From Vibrio tapetis subsp. quintayensis (lineage in GTDB: Bacteria; Pseudomonadota; Gammaproteobacteria; Enterobacterales; Vibrionaceae), in the NCBI RefSeq assembly GCF_030409945.1, contig NZ_JAUFQV010000035.1:124001-188000 (forward strand): 64,000 nt of DNA, given 5' to 3'. The translations under genes were made by a program, and so were the position numbers. The notes beneath the pieces are model-generated. The model saw only the letters and a list, made by a program, of their open reading frames with translations, made no database searches and was not told the DNA's origin. Positions 25,023 to 33,800 of this stretch are shown piece by piece; within the stretch, counting starts at the first letter, position 1, and each line of letters begins with the position of its first letter.

Positions 25023-26241
25023 ATGCAGCAAACTAAACTATTCAACCAAGCGACTTTCGCTGGGCTTGCAGCAACGTTAGTCGGTAATGGTATTGGTCGC
25101 TTTGCCTATATAGCATTGATGCCAGTTCTCATACAAAACGGATGGTTCTCAAGCGAAGATGCTTCCATTCTTGGGGCTGCGACGCTCATCGGTTATATAT
25201 TTGGTGCGCCTGCTTCAAGCTTTTTACGGCGATATTGTTCAACAGGAACACTCATACGCATCTCTCTGTTATTGAGCAGCTTTAGTTATTTTGGTTGTGC
25301 AGTAAAATCTGCGCCTTTTGAATGGTTTCTAACACTGAGAACCATAGCAGGAGTATCGGGCGCCATCCTCATGGTGCTCGCTCCACCAATGATCGCGAGC
25401 CTTCACCCACAAGAGATGAAGGCAAGAATTAGTGGCGTCGTATTTTCAGGAATCGGTCTTGGTGCCATGCTTTCAGGAACACTCATACCTCTACTTATCT
25501 ATCGAAGTGTGGAAAGCGCATGGTTAGGTATGGGAGCGATCGCTTTTCTGGCGACCGTCCTCACATGGAACGGTCCTCACATGGAACGCATGGGGTCTTG
25601 AGCCTAAACCGACTCATTACACTAACAGCCCTTCTACGTTTAGCGACCTATCTAAGTGTGAACGAGTCAGTATTCGTTTTGTGCTTTTAGCCTATACATT
25701 TAGTGCCATTGGTTACTTGCCTCATACTCTCTTTTGGGTCGACTATATTGTTCGTGAGTTGGGAATGACTTTGACGAGTGGCGGTTTCTATTGGGCAGTT
25801 TTTGGTATCGGTGCTGCTGTAGGACCAATAGTGACCGGTATATTAGGTGATAGATTTGGGCTCAAAAAAGCACTAGTAGCTGCATTTTCGTGTAAAGCGA
25901 TCGGGGTAGCACTACCGTTGTTAAGCACCAATGAGATTGCACTTTTTGCGTCATCCTTGCTTGTGGGTATGTTTACCCCCGGCACGGTCACGCTTGTATC
26001 AACTTACACCTTAGAAATCGTCGGAACACAGCTCCATACAAAGTCATGGGGAGCAATGACAATGGCTTTTGCTGTTTCGCAAGGGGTGGTTGGCTTTGCT
26101 ATGGCTCATTACGCCCCACAATTGGCCACTTATAGCGTCCTATTTATGATCAGCGCGAGTGCACTCGTTCTATCGATAGCATGCATTTTGTTTACATCAA
26201 CCAAACAGCCAACATTAGACACTACTCAAACGAGTTTTTAG
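25023..26241 (+). pseudogene. YbfB/YjiJ-like MFS transporter, frameshifted by a 16-bp tandem duplication
   Basis: Two frames encode the two halves of one transporter of about 400 residues. The first half runs from ATG 25023 (RBS GAAGG) to a stop at 25599-25601. The second half is open from the duplication point to 26241 in the next frame. The break coincides with an exact tandem copy of 16 bp (25557-25572 and 25573-25588). Removing one copy restores one continuous frame reading TVLTWNAWGLEPKP across the junction. The first half shows GNGIGRFAYIALMPVLIQ, typical of YbfB/YjiJ-like MFS proteins. Both halves otherwise look undamaged, so the lesion is recent or a sequencing/assembly error. Confidence 0.88.
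25557..25588 (+). repeat. Exact 16-bp tandem duplication
   Basis: GTCCTCACATGGAACG occurs twice in direct succession. Because 16 is not a multiple of three, it shifts the frame of the surrounding MFS gene by one base. Slippage or recombination could remove it and restore the gene. Confidence 0.97.
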
Positions 26242-26255
26242 CAAAGGAATCGCTC

Positions 26256-26843
26256 ATGAAACTTTATTTAAATGATACCTCACCATTTTCAAGAGCCGTG
26301 CTGGCAACTGCCTATCTATGCGAGGCACCACTAGAGCTTGAATGGGTAGACCCGTGGCAGACTCCTCAAGCATTGGTTACTATCAATCCATTTAGTACGA
26401 TCCCAGTTCTAGAAACCAATGACGATGTCGCGCTAACAGAGAGTTTAACGATCTGCGAATTACTTATGCAGAATTACCCAACAAAAAACCTTACAATAAC
26501 AAACGCTAAACATAGTAAACGCATGTCATTATTAGGCGTGAGTAAAACGCTAATGGAAGTGGCATTTCGCTGTGCGGCATTGAGCCGTTTTGAAGCTGAG
26601 CAAAATGTTCTGTCTGTTAGAGGAAAAGAAGGGATTCAAAGAGCTGTTCGGTCACTTATCGAACAATTGAATGTCAAGAATGATTTATTTCAGCCTGATT
26701 TCTCGACATTGTACCTACACATTGCATTAGATTATGTCCTGTTCAGACACGCTAGCCTGTTCTCCGCAAGAGAGGTCGACATCCTCAGCACCGCCTTACA
26801 AAGACACACTTGCAAAGTTAAGCCTAGACTTGCTTTCCAGTAA
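26256..26843 (+). CDS. Glutathione S-transferase-like protein
   Basis: 195 residues from ATG 26256 (RBS AAAGGA; a longer in-frame start at 26181 lies inside the MFS pseudogene). It has an N-terminal thioredoxin-like fold with the GST start pattern MKLYLNDTSPFSRAV, the cis-Pro region (FSTIPVLE) and the glutathione-contacting LTESLTICELL. The helical C-terminal domain is short. It begins 14 bp after the MFS pseudogene and was probably co-transcribed with it. Substrate unknown. Confidence 0.85.
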   Translation: MKLYLNDTSPFSRAVLATAYLCEAPLELEWVDPWQTPQALVTINPFSTIPVLETNDDVALTESLTICELLMQNYPTKNLTITNAKHSKRMSLLGVSKTLMEVAFRCAALSRFEAEQNVLSVRGKEGIQRAVRSLIEQLNVKNDLFQPDFSTLYLHIALDYVLFRHASLFSAREVDILSTALQRHTCKVKPRLAFQ

Positions 26844-26979
26844 ACCCAGTTGGAAAGACCTTTACCAATAGAAGATAACGGCTCGTTCTCCGAGTGGGTT
26901 TGAGGGCGAGTCTTCTTTAACAGTGGATATCCAGCTGTACTCTGTTTATGGCAGTGTCTATGAAAGGACAAGATTGTGC

Positions 26980-27324
26980 CTAATGTTCAGTAAACGTCTC
27001 ACTAACCAAAAATACCTCTACGCTACTCAATGAGCACTCTTCTGAAGAAGCTTCATTAGAGGTTATGACCTCAACGCTCTCACCAGATTTAAGCTTAAAA
27101 CTTACATGGTGAATTTGACGATAAACATCATTCCCGATTTTTTCAGAAGCTATTTTTCTGACTAGTATTTTATCGTGTTCAACTTCGTCAGCTGTAAATA
27201 CCTTACTATTCACCAAATAGACATAGGCCATATTGGGAGCCCAAGAACTTGGTGTATCGCATTTTGGACTACTAGCTAATGCTAAAGGTGAAAAAATCAT
27301 TAAAAATATAGATAAAAACCTCAT
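26980..27324 (-). CDS. Putative periplasmic immunity protein for the Tlde1-like effector
   Basis: 114 residues from ATG 27324, chosen because it gives a clean signal peptide (MRFLSIFLMIFSPLALA) and sits 1 bp after the effector's stop. The mature part is about 97 residues with two cysteines (PKCDT, SEECSL) that may form a disulfide. It has beta-strand-like stretches (VSFKLKSGESVEVI, VEVFLVSETF). Tlde1 effectors attack peptidoglycan in the periplasm, so their immunity proteins are exported. Location, size and coupling fit that role. I cannot identify the family from sequence alone. Confidence 0.7.
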   Translation of the reverse strand: MRFLSIFLMIFSPLALASSPKCDTPSSWAPNMAYVYLVNSKVFTADEVEHDKILVRKIASEKIGNDVYRQIHHVSFKLKSGESVEVITSNEASSEECSLSSVEVFLVSETFTEH

Positions 27325-27325
27325 T

Positions 27326-27697
27326 TTAATCCCTGGCCTCAATAACAATAAGTTTTCGTACTCCACTATTCCAAATTTTTTCACGAATACTTCTTTGCAT
27401 AATGATACAACCACTAGATGCTGCTCCAGGGTTTTTAATAGAATCCCCATGAATTTGGAAATCTGTTCGGTTATAAGCACCGTGCCCTACAGGTGTTACT
27501 GGCAATACATATGGTCCAGTTCTATCACTTCTTCGTGGATTATGAATTTTGTACTCTCCTCTAGGGATTGGGCCTAGACTCTTCATATGCTGCATTTTAG
27601 GTTTATTTTTATACTCCGCCTTACCCGAATAACCAGTAGCAATAAATTCATCATTAAAATAAAGCTCACCTGTTGTTTGTACATATTGCCAACTCAT
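27326..27697 (-). CDS. Tlde1-like (DUF2778) L,D-transpeptidase-type T6SS effector
   Basis: 123 residues from ATG 27697, preceded by GAGGTG. The pattern matches the DUF2778/Tlde1 family: N-terminal MSWQYVQTTGELYFN, then GYSGK, LGPIPRGEYKI, and the catalytic region DFQIHGDSIKNPGAASSGC with His83 and Cys97. Tlde1 proteins are type VI secretion effectors that cleave or exchange D-amino acids in the peptidoglycan of rival cells. There is no signal peptide, as expected for T6SS cargo. No hcp, vgrG, PAAR or adaptor gene is in the window, so this would be an orphan module. It is followed 1 bp later by a secreted small protein. The effector role is inferred from the family. Confidence 0.82.
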   Translation of the reverse strand: MSWQYVQTTGELYFNDEFIATGYSGKAEYKNKPKMQHMKSLGPIPRGEYKIHNPRRSDRTGPYVLPVTPVGHGAYNRTDFQIHGDSIKNPGAASSGCIIMQRSIREKIWNSGVRKLIVIEARD

Positions 27698-28081
27698 AAC
27701 GCACCTCATGCCTATCAAATACTTTGAACATTATCATAGGCGCCTATGTGCATATCTAGTGGTGTGATTAAGTTGCGTATCACTTCAAATATAAATTGGA
27801 ATACTTGAGTTTTTTATCGGCATAGCGCAAAGCTACGCACGCGCTGCACTAACAAAGCCAGCTAAACTTTAAATAAAAAAAGAACCATAGTTTATTACCT
27901 TTGCTTGAACGACGGGTGTATACCCAGCATTGTCAACGCCGATTTCATGTCCTTTGATGATTATGTCCTTTTGGTGATTATTTTGATTAAAGTGATATCA
28001 CACGCACTTGATAGGTGTGTGGTTGCGCTTGCCCGTAAGAACCGTACTCTACCCTGAATAATTATTAATGGGGCAAGTTCG
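27698..28081. other. AT-rich intergenic region between two divergent pairs
   Basis: 384 bp without a credible ORF. It contains an imperfect tandem duplication (ATGTCCTTTGATGATT followed by ATGTCCTTTTGGTGATT, near 27948-27980) and a perfect palindrome GTGATATCAC at 27992-28001. These lie about 80-130 bp upstream of the gene at 28082 and could be its operator. Confidence 0.5.
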
Positions 28082-28621
28082 ATGGAAGAAAATCTACCAT
28101 ACACATTACCGAGAACTACAAATGAACAGCTTAAAACGCTATCAAGAATTACTTCTATTCCCTCCAACCTTTTAATGAATGCAGGACACCTAGAAGTAGA
28201 GGCTATTTCGTCAATGGTTTTGTATCGACATATGAATAGGCTTCAGAGAATTGAAGCGATGCGTTTAATTAGAAGCGTTCCAAGCAGAGCATTAATGGGT
28301 AAGATCATATCTAAGACTCTTGATACCACTTATGTTAACCCGCAGTGGGGTATTTGGTCGCTATCTAACGAAGAGTTAAAGAAAGATATTGCGCTACATT
28401 CAACCATTGACTCTTTTGCGGGGTATATTGGAGTTGGTGCGTCCGCGTTGAGTGGGAAAGATTTAGTCAAAGATTTGTTGTCGCTTAAACGGATGGGGAA
28501 GAAACATTGGGTAACAGTTGTAATATGGGGTTGCATCTACTTTAACAAGAGTGAGCTAAATAAAGCGCGCGACGAGCTTGATAATAGAACAACGTTGCAA
28601 TCTTCAGGTATGTTCAAATGA
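28082..28621 (+). CDS. Hypothetical protein, candidate membrane-acting effector
   Basis: 179 residues with no signal peptide. The N-terminal 100 residues are charged and helical. The C-terminal part contains two moderately hydrophobic glycine-rich stretches (SFAGYIGVGASALSG, about 118-132, and HWVTVVIWGCIYFNK, about 147-161) that could form a hairpin in a membrane. It overlaps the next gene (two-TM protein) by 4 bp, as toxin/immunity pairs often do, and lies beside the Tlde1-like pair. I do not recognise the family. The effector call is inference; a simple structural or metabolic protein is possible. Confidence 0.6.
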   Translation: MEENLPYTLPRTTNEQLKTLSRITSIPSNLLMNAGHLEVEAISSMVLYRHMNRLQRIEAMRLIRSVPSRALMGKIISKTLDTTYVNPQWGIWSLSNEELKKDIALHSTIDSFAGYIGVGASALSGKDLVKDLLSLKRMGKKHWVTVVIWGCIYFNKSELNKARDELDNRTTLQSSGMFK

Positions 28622-28815
28622 TTCAATCGATTATGATAAAAACGTTATTCTGTATCTTCCTATTCGCAATGGTTATCTGGTACTGGAATGATGCAAGTGA
28701 ATCAACGAAAACAGGACTATTTTTCTTTATTTTTACTCTGGCATTTTTTCAAAATGTTTACTATTCCCACAAACTAGAAAAATTAAAAGAGCAATATGCT
28801 AGTGAGCACTCATAA
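28618..28815 (+). CDS. Small two-TM protein, candidate immunity protein
   Basis: 65 residues with two hydrophobic helices (about 8-24 and 31-48) separated by a short polar turn (NDASESTKTG) and a charged C-terminus. Its ATG overlaps the upstream stop (ATGA). Immunity proteins against pore-forming or membrane-depolarising toxins are often small multi-TM proteins, which is why the pair is proposed. Proof is lacking. Confidence 0.6.
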   Translation: MIQSIMIKTLFCIFLFAMVIWYWNDASESTKTGLFFFIFTLAFFQNVYYSHKLEKLKEQYASEHS

Positions 28816-29110
28816 CGCGTGTTATACGGTATTTATCCGTGATTGATAGATATATTACGTGGTCTTTATTTATATTTTTAACATAAAATTAAAGGGCTGG
28901 TGAAAAATATAATGAGCTAGGGTGCTGTATGTCGAATAACTTCTAGGTTTACTTAGCTTTGATGGTTTTTAATAGGGAGAATGCGCCCCCATTACGTCGT
29001 AAAGGGTTTTATCTGAAAGATAACTGGCTGAAACGCGTTAAAAAAAGAAATACTGACACTGATATCTTTCTTACCATGCCTATCATGGGCACGAGGCTTC
29101 ACCGCACAAA
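28816..29110. other. Intergenic region, no gene recognised
   Basis: AT-rich sequence between the putative effector pair and the pfa terminator. A 71-codon frame here runs through the terminator and has no family features. Nothing else can be supported. Confidence 0.5.
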
Positions 29111-29142
29111 AAAAGCGAAGCAGGATATCCCACTTCGCTTTT
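29111..29142 (-). terminator. Intrinsic terminator of the pfa operon
   Basis: Read on the minus strand: stem AAAAGCGAAG / CTTCGCTTTT around 12 nt, followed by more T residues (seven T in total after CTTCGC). It lies 57 bp after the pfaD stop. Confidence 0.82.
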
Positions 29143-29152
29143 ATCTTTTGTT

Positions 29153-29194
29153 CTACTTAGCTTTTAGAACTTAGCCTTTAGCACTTCGCTCTTA
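29153..29194. repeat. Three degenerate 14-bp repeats at the pfaD end
   Basis: Units CTACTTAGCTTTTA, GAACTTAGCCTTTA and GCACTTCGCTCTTA in direct succession. They belong to the same family as the five units at 48463-48532 on the other side of the pfa block and have the same orientation. Confidence 0.8.
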
Positions 29195-29198
29195 ACAA

Positions 29199-30836
29199 TC
29201 AAGCCATTCTCTTCGCAGGCGTCCAGCGAGCCATGCTCAAAGGCAGTTTAATGCCTTGCGACTCTAGCAAGTTCACACGAGCCAAGTACGCTGCGCCATG
29301 AACCAGATGCTTTGCAACATCTACCGCGTTACGGTGTTGGTAATCATCTAGGTAGCTGCCTTTTGCCCATTGGTTGAATGCGCCAAGTGCTGGGCCTGCC
29401 CAGATTTGGTAGTCCATTTCACGGCCAGCTTCGCCAGTGTTAGACCAACGGCTAGATAACCCCAAGTACCAACGGAAAATCAATGCCATTTTACGTTTAG
29501 GGTTGCCTTCTGCACGTTCGATTTGCTTAGGATCACGCTCGTTGAAGTGCGCGACAGTCCCTGCCCAAATCTCTGCGAGGGTAGAGCGGAACACTTGTTT
29601 TTCTAACTTCTCACGCTCATCTGCAGGAATCGCTTCGATAGAGTCGTAACGCATGTAAATATCGTACAGCTTGTTAGCACGCATCGGGAACAATGTACCG
29701 CGCTTAACCACTTGCAGTTTTACGCCCATTTCGAACATGTCTGCTGCTGGTGCCATTGTTACGTCAGCCATTTCCGTTGTCGCCAGTAGCTTACGAGTAT
29801 GTTCACTTGCGCCTGCTTCAACACACGCTTGGTTAACAGAACCAGTAACAATGTATGCTGCGCCCATGTTGAATGTAGCAAGTGCGGCATCAGGTGTGCC
29901 AACGCCGCCACCGCAACCAACACGTAGTGGCGTTTTGTATTGGTACTGGGCTTGAATTTCGTCTTTCAGTGCCAAAATAGTCGGTAATAGCGTAACCAGT
30001 GGACGGTTATCGGTATGACCGCCTGAGTCTGCTTCTGCTGTGATGTCATCTGCCATCGGAACCAATTGCGCTAGTTCCATTTGCTCAGCGGTAATACGAC
30101 CTTCATCAACTAAAGCTTGTAGCATTTTAGCTGGAGCAGGTTGCATGAACTTGCTTGCTACTTCAGTACGGCTTACTTTTGCAATCACCTTGTTGCCAAT
30201 AACAATCTCGCCATGTGCATCACGGCTAAGACCCGCAGCGCGGTACTGGACTATTTGTGCAGTAAGGCCAAGAAACGCAGAGGCTTCAACCGTGCGAACT
30301 TTATGCTTTAGAAACAACTCAACACTGCCACGCTCAAGTGCAGGTTCGCTTGGGCTGTGAATCAAGTTAAACGCGTAAGGGCCATTGGGTAGCGCCGCTT
30401 GAATACGGTTGATAGCTTGTTCAACGCGAGAAGGGATAAGACCCGCCGCGCCAAACGAGCAAAGAATGCCAGCTTGACCCAATGCGATAACCAACTCTTC
30501 AGAAGAGATGCCATTTGCCATTGCGCCAGCATAGTACGCGTATTTTACGCCATGGCAGCGACGAAATTCATCGTCGCCCAAGCTTTGTGTACCCAATGCA
30601 GGAGCAAATGCGCTAACCGGGTGGCTAGAGTTACTGCTGGCCGTGTCGCCTGCGGTAATCGTCGCTTGTTGGCTAATGCCTAAGCCTTTTTCTGGGTGGT
30701 TAATTAGGTAACAACCACGGCTTAAGTCTTTTAGCGCTGCTGCCATGTCGTCTTGTTGGTAACTTGTTGTGCTGTCCTCTACTTGCCATGGCCATGGAGA
30801 AAGCTTTTCGTTATTCAATATCGTTTGGTTCGTCAT
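29199..30836 (-). CDS. pfaD: PfaD, enoyl reductase of PUFA synthase
   Basis: 545 residues, cytoplasmic, FMN-dependent. It is the trans-acting enoyl reductase of polyunsaturated fatty acid synthases. Visible features are the N-terminal PfaD start (LSPWPWQVEDST), the nitronate-monooxygenase-like barrel with CGGGVGTPDAALATFNMGAAYIVTG (core GGGVGTPDAA and GAAYIVTGS) and a C-terminal helical extension with QIWAGPALGAFNQWAKGSYL. Length is typical. RBS AAGGA precedes the ATG; the gap to the pfaC stop is 15 bp. It is the last gene of the pfaABCD operon. Confidence 0.96.
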   Translation of the reverse strand: MTNQTILNNEKLSPWPWQVEDSTTSYQQDDMAAALKDLSRGCYLINHPEKGLGISQQATITAGDTASSNSSHPVSAFAPALGTQSLGDDEFRRCHGVKYAYYAGAMANGISSEELVIALGQAGILCSFGAAGLIPSRVEQAINRIQAALPNGPYAFNLIHSPSEPALERGSVELFLKHKVRTVEASAFLGLTAQIVQYRAAGLSRDAHGEIVIGNKVIAKVSRTEVASKFMQPAPAKMLQALVDEGRITAEQMELAQLVPMADDITAEADSGGHTDNRPLVTLLPTILALKDEIQAQYQYKTPLRVGCGGGVGTPDAALATFNMGAAYIVTGSVNQACVEAGASEHTRKLLATTEMADVTMAPAADMFEMGVKLQVVKRGTLFPMRANKLYDIYMRYDSIEAIPADEREKLEKQVFRSTLAEIWAGTVAHFNERDPKQIERAEGNPKRKMALIFRWYLGLSSRWSNTGEAGREMDYQIWAGPALGAFNQWAKGSYLDDYQHRNAVDVAKHLVHGAAYLARVNLLESQGIKLPLSMARWTPAKRMA

Positions 30837-30851
30837 GTTCTAATCCTTAAC

Positions 30852-33800
30852 TCAAGCTTCTTCGATGCAGATAGCAATGTCTTTCACTTCATAAATACGC
30901 AAGCCATCTTTACTTAGGTTCGCGTCACCCACGATGACTTTTTTGCCATCTTGGTCGGTCACAGAGGTGATGTGAACATCCAGTGACATTTGCTTATTCA
31001 GTGGGTTAATTTGACCACGGTATTTCCACTTCACTTCCGATTGGATTTGACCAAACTTCGGATTGCGGAAACCAGCACCTAAGTCTTTGTTCAATGCGTA
31101 GGTCTGCATGAGTTCGATGATAGCTTCGACGCCAAGTGAACCTGGCATTACAGGATCTTGATGGAAGTGGAATTGGAAGAACCAATCGCTTGGGTCGATC
31201 GTGCGTTCTGCGTAAAGGTAACCAAGACCTTCTTTACCGCCATCGCTGGTGATTTGAACGTTATCGATGAAGTTCAAACGACCACCTGCGAGCTGGTAGT
31301 GTGGTCTTGCTTCGCCCGCGGCTGATGCTGGCGCATTGAAGTAACGGCTAGTTTTGTCTAGCAGGTCAATGTGTACATCCGGTGTGCGGTTGTTATCCAC
31401 ATGCCAAGGGTGAGTCACTTTGCCGTTATCCAAACCAAGTTGGTCTTTTAGTGCCGCGCCTTTGAAGTAACCAAATACCGCAGTACCTTGGTAGAAAGGC
31501 ACACCGTCAGTTAACAGTTCAAAACTGAAGCTTTGAACAATGTTGGTGCCCATCATGACGGTAGAAAGCAGACGTGAATCGTTGACGATGGTTTTACCAC
31601 GGAGGTCAACGTTGCGCAGCATCTTGCCGCTGCCGTCTAGGTTACGGAAGAACAATTCTTCGCCCGGGAAGCCAAGTGTTGTACCCATGTAGCCAGAAAT
31701 AAAGCCATTAGGTTGCAGAGATATTTCCATTAATACCGAGTAAGGCATTAAGGTTTGGTGGCTGTTCTCATCAAAGTACCATGCGTTCTCAGGTACTTCG
31801 TATTCAGCAAGACACGAAGACGGCGTTTTAAAGTCGCCACGAGTACCGTTAACTTCTACAACGCGAGTGGTCAGTTGCAAATCACCACACGGAGTACGCG
31901 GTGGGATCATGCCACGATAGATAGAGAAATCTGGGCCGAAACATTTTTCGATGTCGCCAGTGGCAAACTCAAACATGTGGTACGGCGTGAACGGTACGGT
32001 GTCTGGTGTGCGGTTCGGGAAATCGGGTGTTGTTGGTGCCTCAACGTGTTGAAGTGGAATAACGCCTTTATTAGTTGCGGTATTCAAGTCTGGGATTTGC
32101 GCCATTAAAGGAGCATTAACAGAAGCGGCTTGGTAGCCTGTTATTTCTTCCACTACGACAGTCTCTGCTGCAACGGTAGTTGTGTCTTCAGAAGCATTGT
32201 GCAGCTCAGGGTAAAGCGTACATTCTGCGTCTTCTTTGATCATCACACCCAAGTTTTGGAAATCAACAATTACTTTTCCATTCAGTATGATATCGATGTT
32301 TGCTTTCGCGTAAGGGCGAGGGCTTGTACCAATTTCAGTCACTTCCAGACGGTAAGTAAGAACCGCCGATTGTGGCAGAACTTGCCCACGACAACGAACT
32401 TGCTGTGGGGCATTTTCTAGTGGCTGGAAGCGGCCGTTTTCAACCAAAGTGTGCATACCTAGATGCATCATGTAGAACTGAAGCAGCTGACCACAACCTT
32501 CTGCCATTAAAGAACCCGCCATTACGGAATCGTCTTTAAAGTGGCAAGGGAAGTACCAATGTTCTGGCTCTAGTTGCTTATGGCCTTCAATCAAACCTAA
32601 GCCCCATGCACCGCCTTGCGGTTCAACTCGGCTTACTTGTTCAATCATCATGAACTTTTCAGAGCTAAAGCACAGTGATGGCTGTTGGCTGCTAGGAATG
32701 TGGCTTGGGCCAAAGCATTCTGCAATGTTTGCAGTCAGCAGGTTACGCAGTGCTAGATGATCAAATTGAGTGGTTGGGCAGTGTAGCAATGGGTTGAAAC
32801 GTTGCTTAACCGCTTGGTTGCGCACTTTGATTTCATCATCAGTGCGGATCACGCCTTTGCCATCGGCCAATTCTTCGTCAGTGAAGAAACCAGCACAACC
32901 GTTGTCCATTTTCAGGATCATCTTGTCGCCGACGAAACATTCGTAAGAGAAGAAGAACAACAGAGTGTCGCCATTGCGAGCGTAGTTATTGATAGAGATA
33001 TCGTAACGCAACGTATCGCCACCGCGAGGCAAGTCGCCAAGGAAGGTTAGCGTACAGTCTAACAGGCGGTATACACGCTCGCCTTTGTTTTCAAAATCGA
33101 TACCAAGGTAGCTGATCAGCATTAAGTCACATTGACCAGATTCAACGGCAACCGCCCACGGGATTTGGCCATCAACTAAGTAAGGCGCATCTACTGGGAT
33201 GTCGTACTCTGTGGTCATGGTACTTGGCTTGTATTCCAGCATAGTTGCGTCAAGCTTGGTTACGCGAGATACCAACAAGTAATCGGTGGTTGGTAGGCGT
33301 ACACGACGCTTGTAGCTATCGATGATGGCATATTCCTCACCAAATACTTTGGCGATGTCGCCTTCAGCGTACTCTACTAGGTCGTCGTAATCCCAAATGC
33401 ATGGCTTGCGAACGGGCTTTACTGGTGCTGCAAGAACGTTAGCAACTTGGGCTTGTTGAACCGCATGTTCAATGACTTGGCCGTTACCTGCATCCATTTG
33501 CGCCGTGACTTGGTTTAATTGCGCGCGCAATAGAGCGTCTGCCACTTTTAAACCTTGTTCACGATTGTGCAAATACGCTTGGTGTACTTGCTGGGTCAGC
33601 TGTTGGTTATCATTAAATGCTGCGTGAGTAGCAACGGTTTGTGGGTCTAAATTGGACAAGTTCTGAGTCATGGTTGTTTTTATACCTGTCATCGAAGCCT
33701 GAAGAGGTATCTTCTCGGCTTGGGATTCATAAGTAGGGGATGCATGAGTTTGAGCAAATGGTGCTACCACTTGGCGGCTTACTTTTGCTGCTTGATGCGT

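Noticed and set aside
25023..26241. Two separate half-size MFS genes
   Set aside because: The exact 16-bp duplication at the break and restoration of one frame on its removal show a single broken gene.
27840..27880. attC-like ACTAACAAAGCC near the Tlde1 region
   Set aside because: No matching GTTRRRY partner or long imperfect dyad nearby, so it is not a convincing integron site.
28808..28826. ATAACGCGTGTTAT stem after the two-TM gene, possible integron core or terminator
   Set aside because: Only a 5-bp stem, no T tract and no attC consensus.
28959..29174. 71-codon frame upstream of the pfaD end
   Set aside because: It runs through the pfa terminator hairpin and into the 14-bp repeats, has no RBS and shows no family features.
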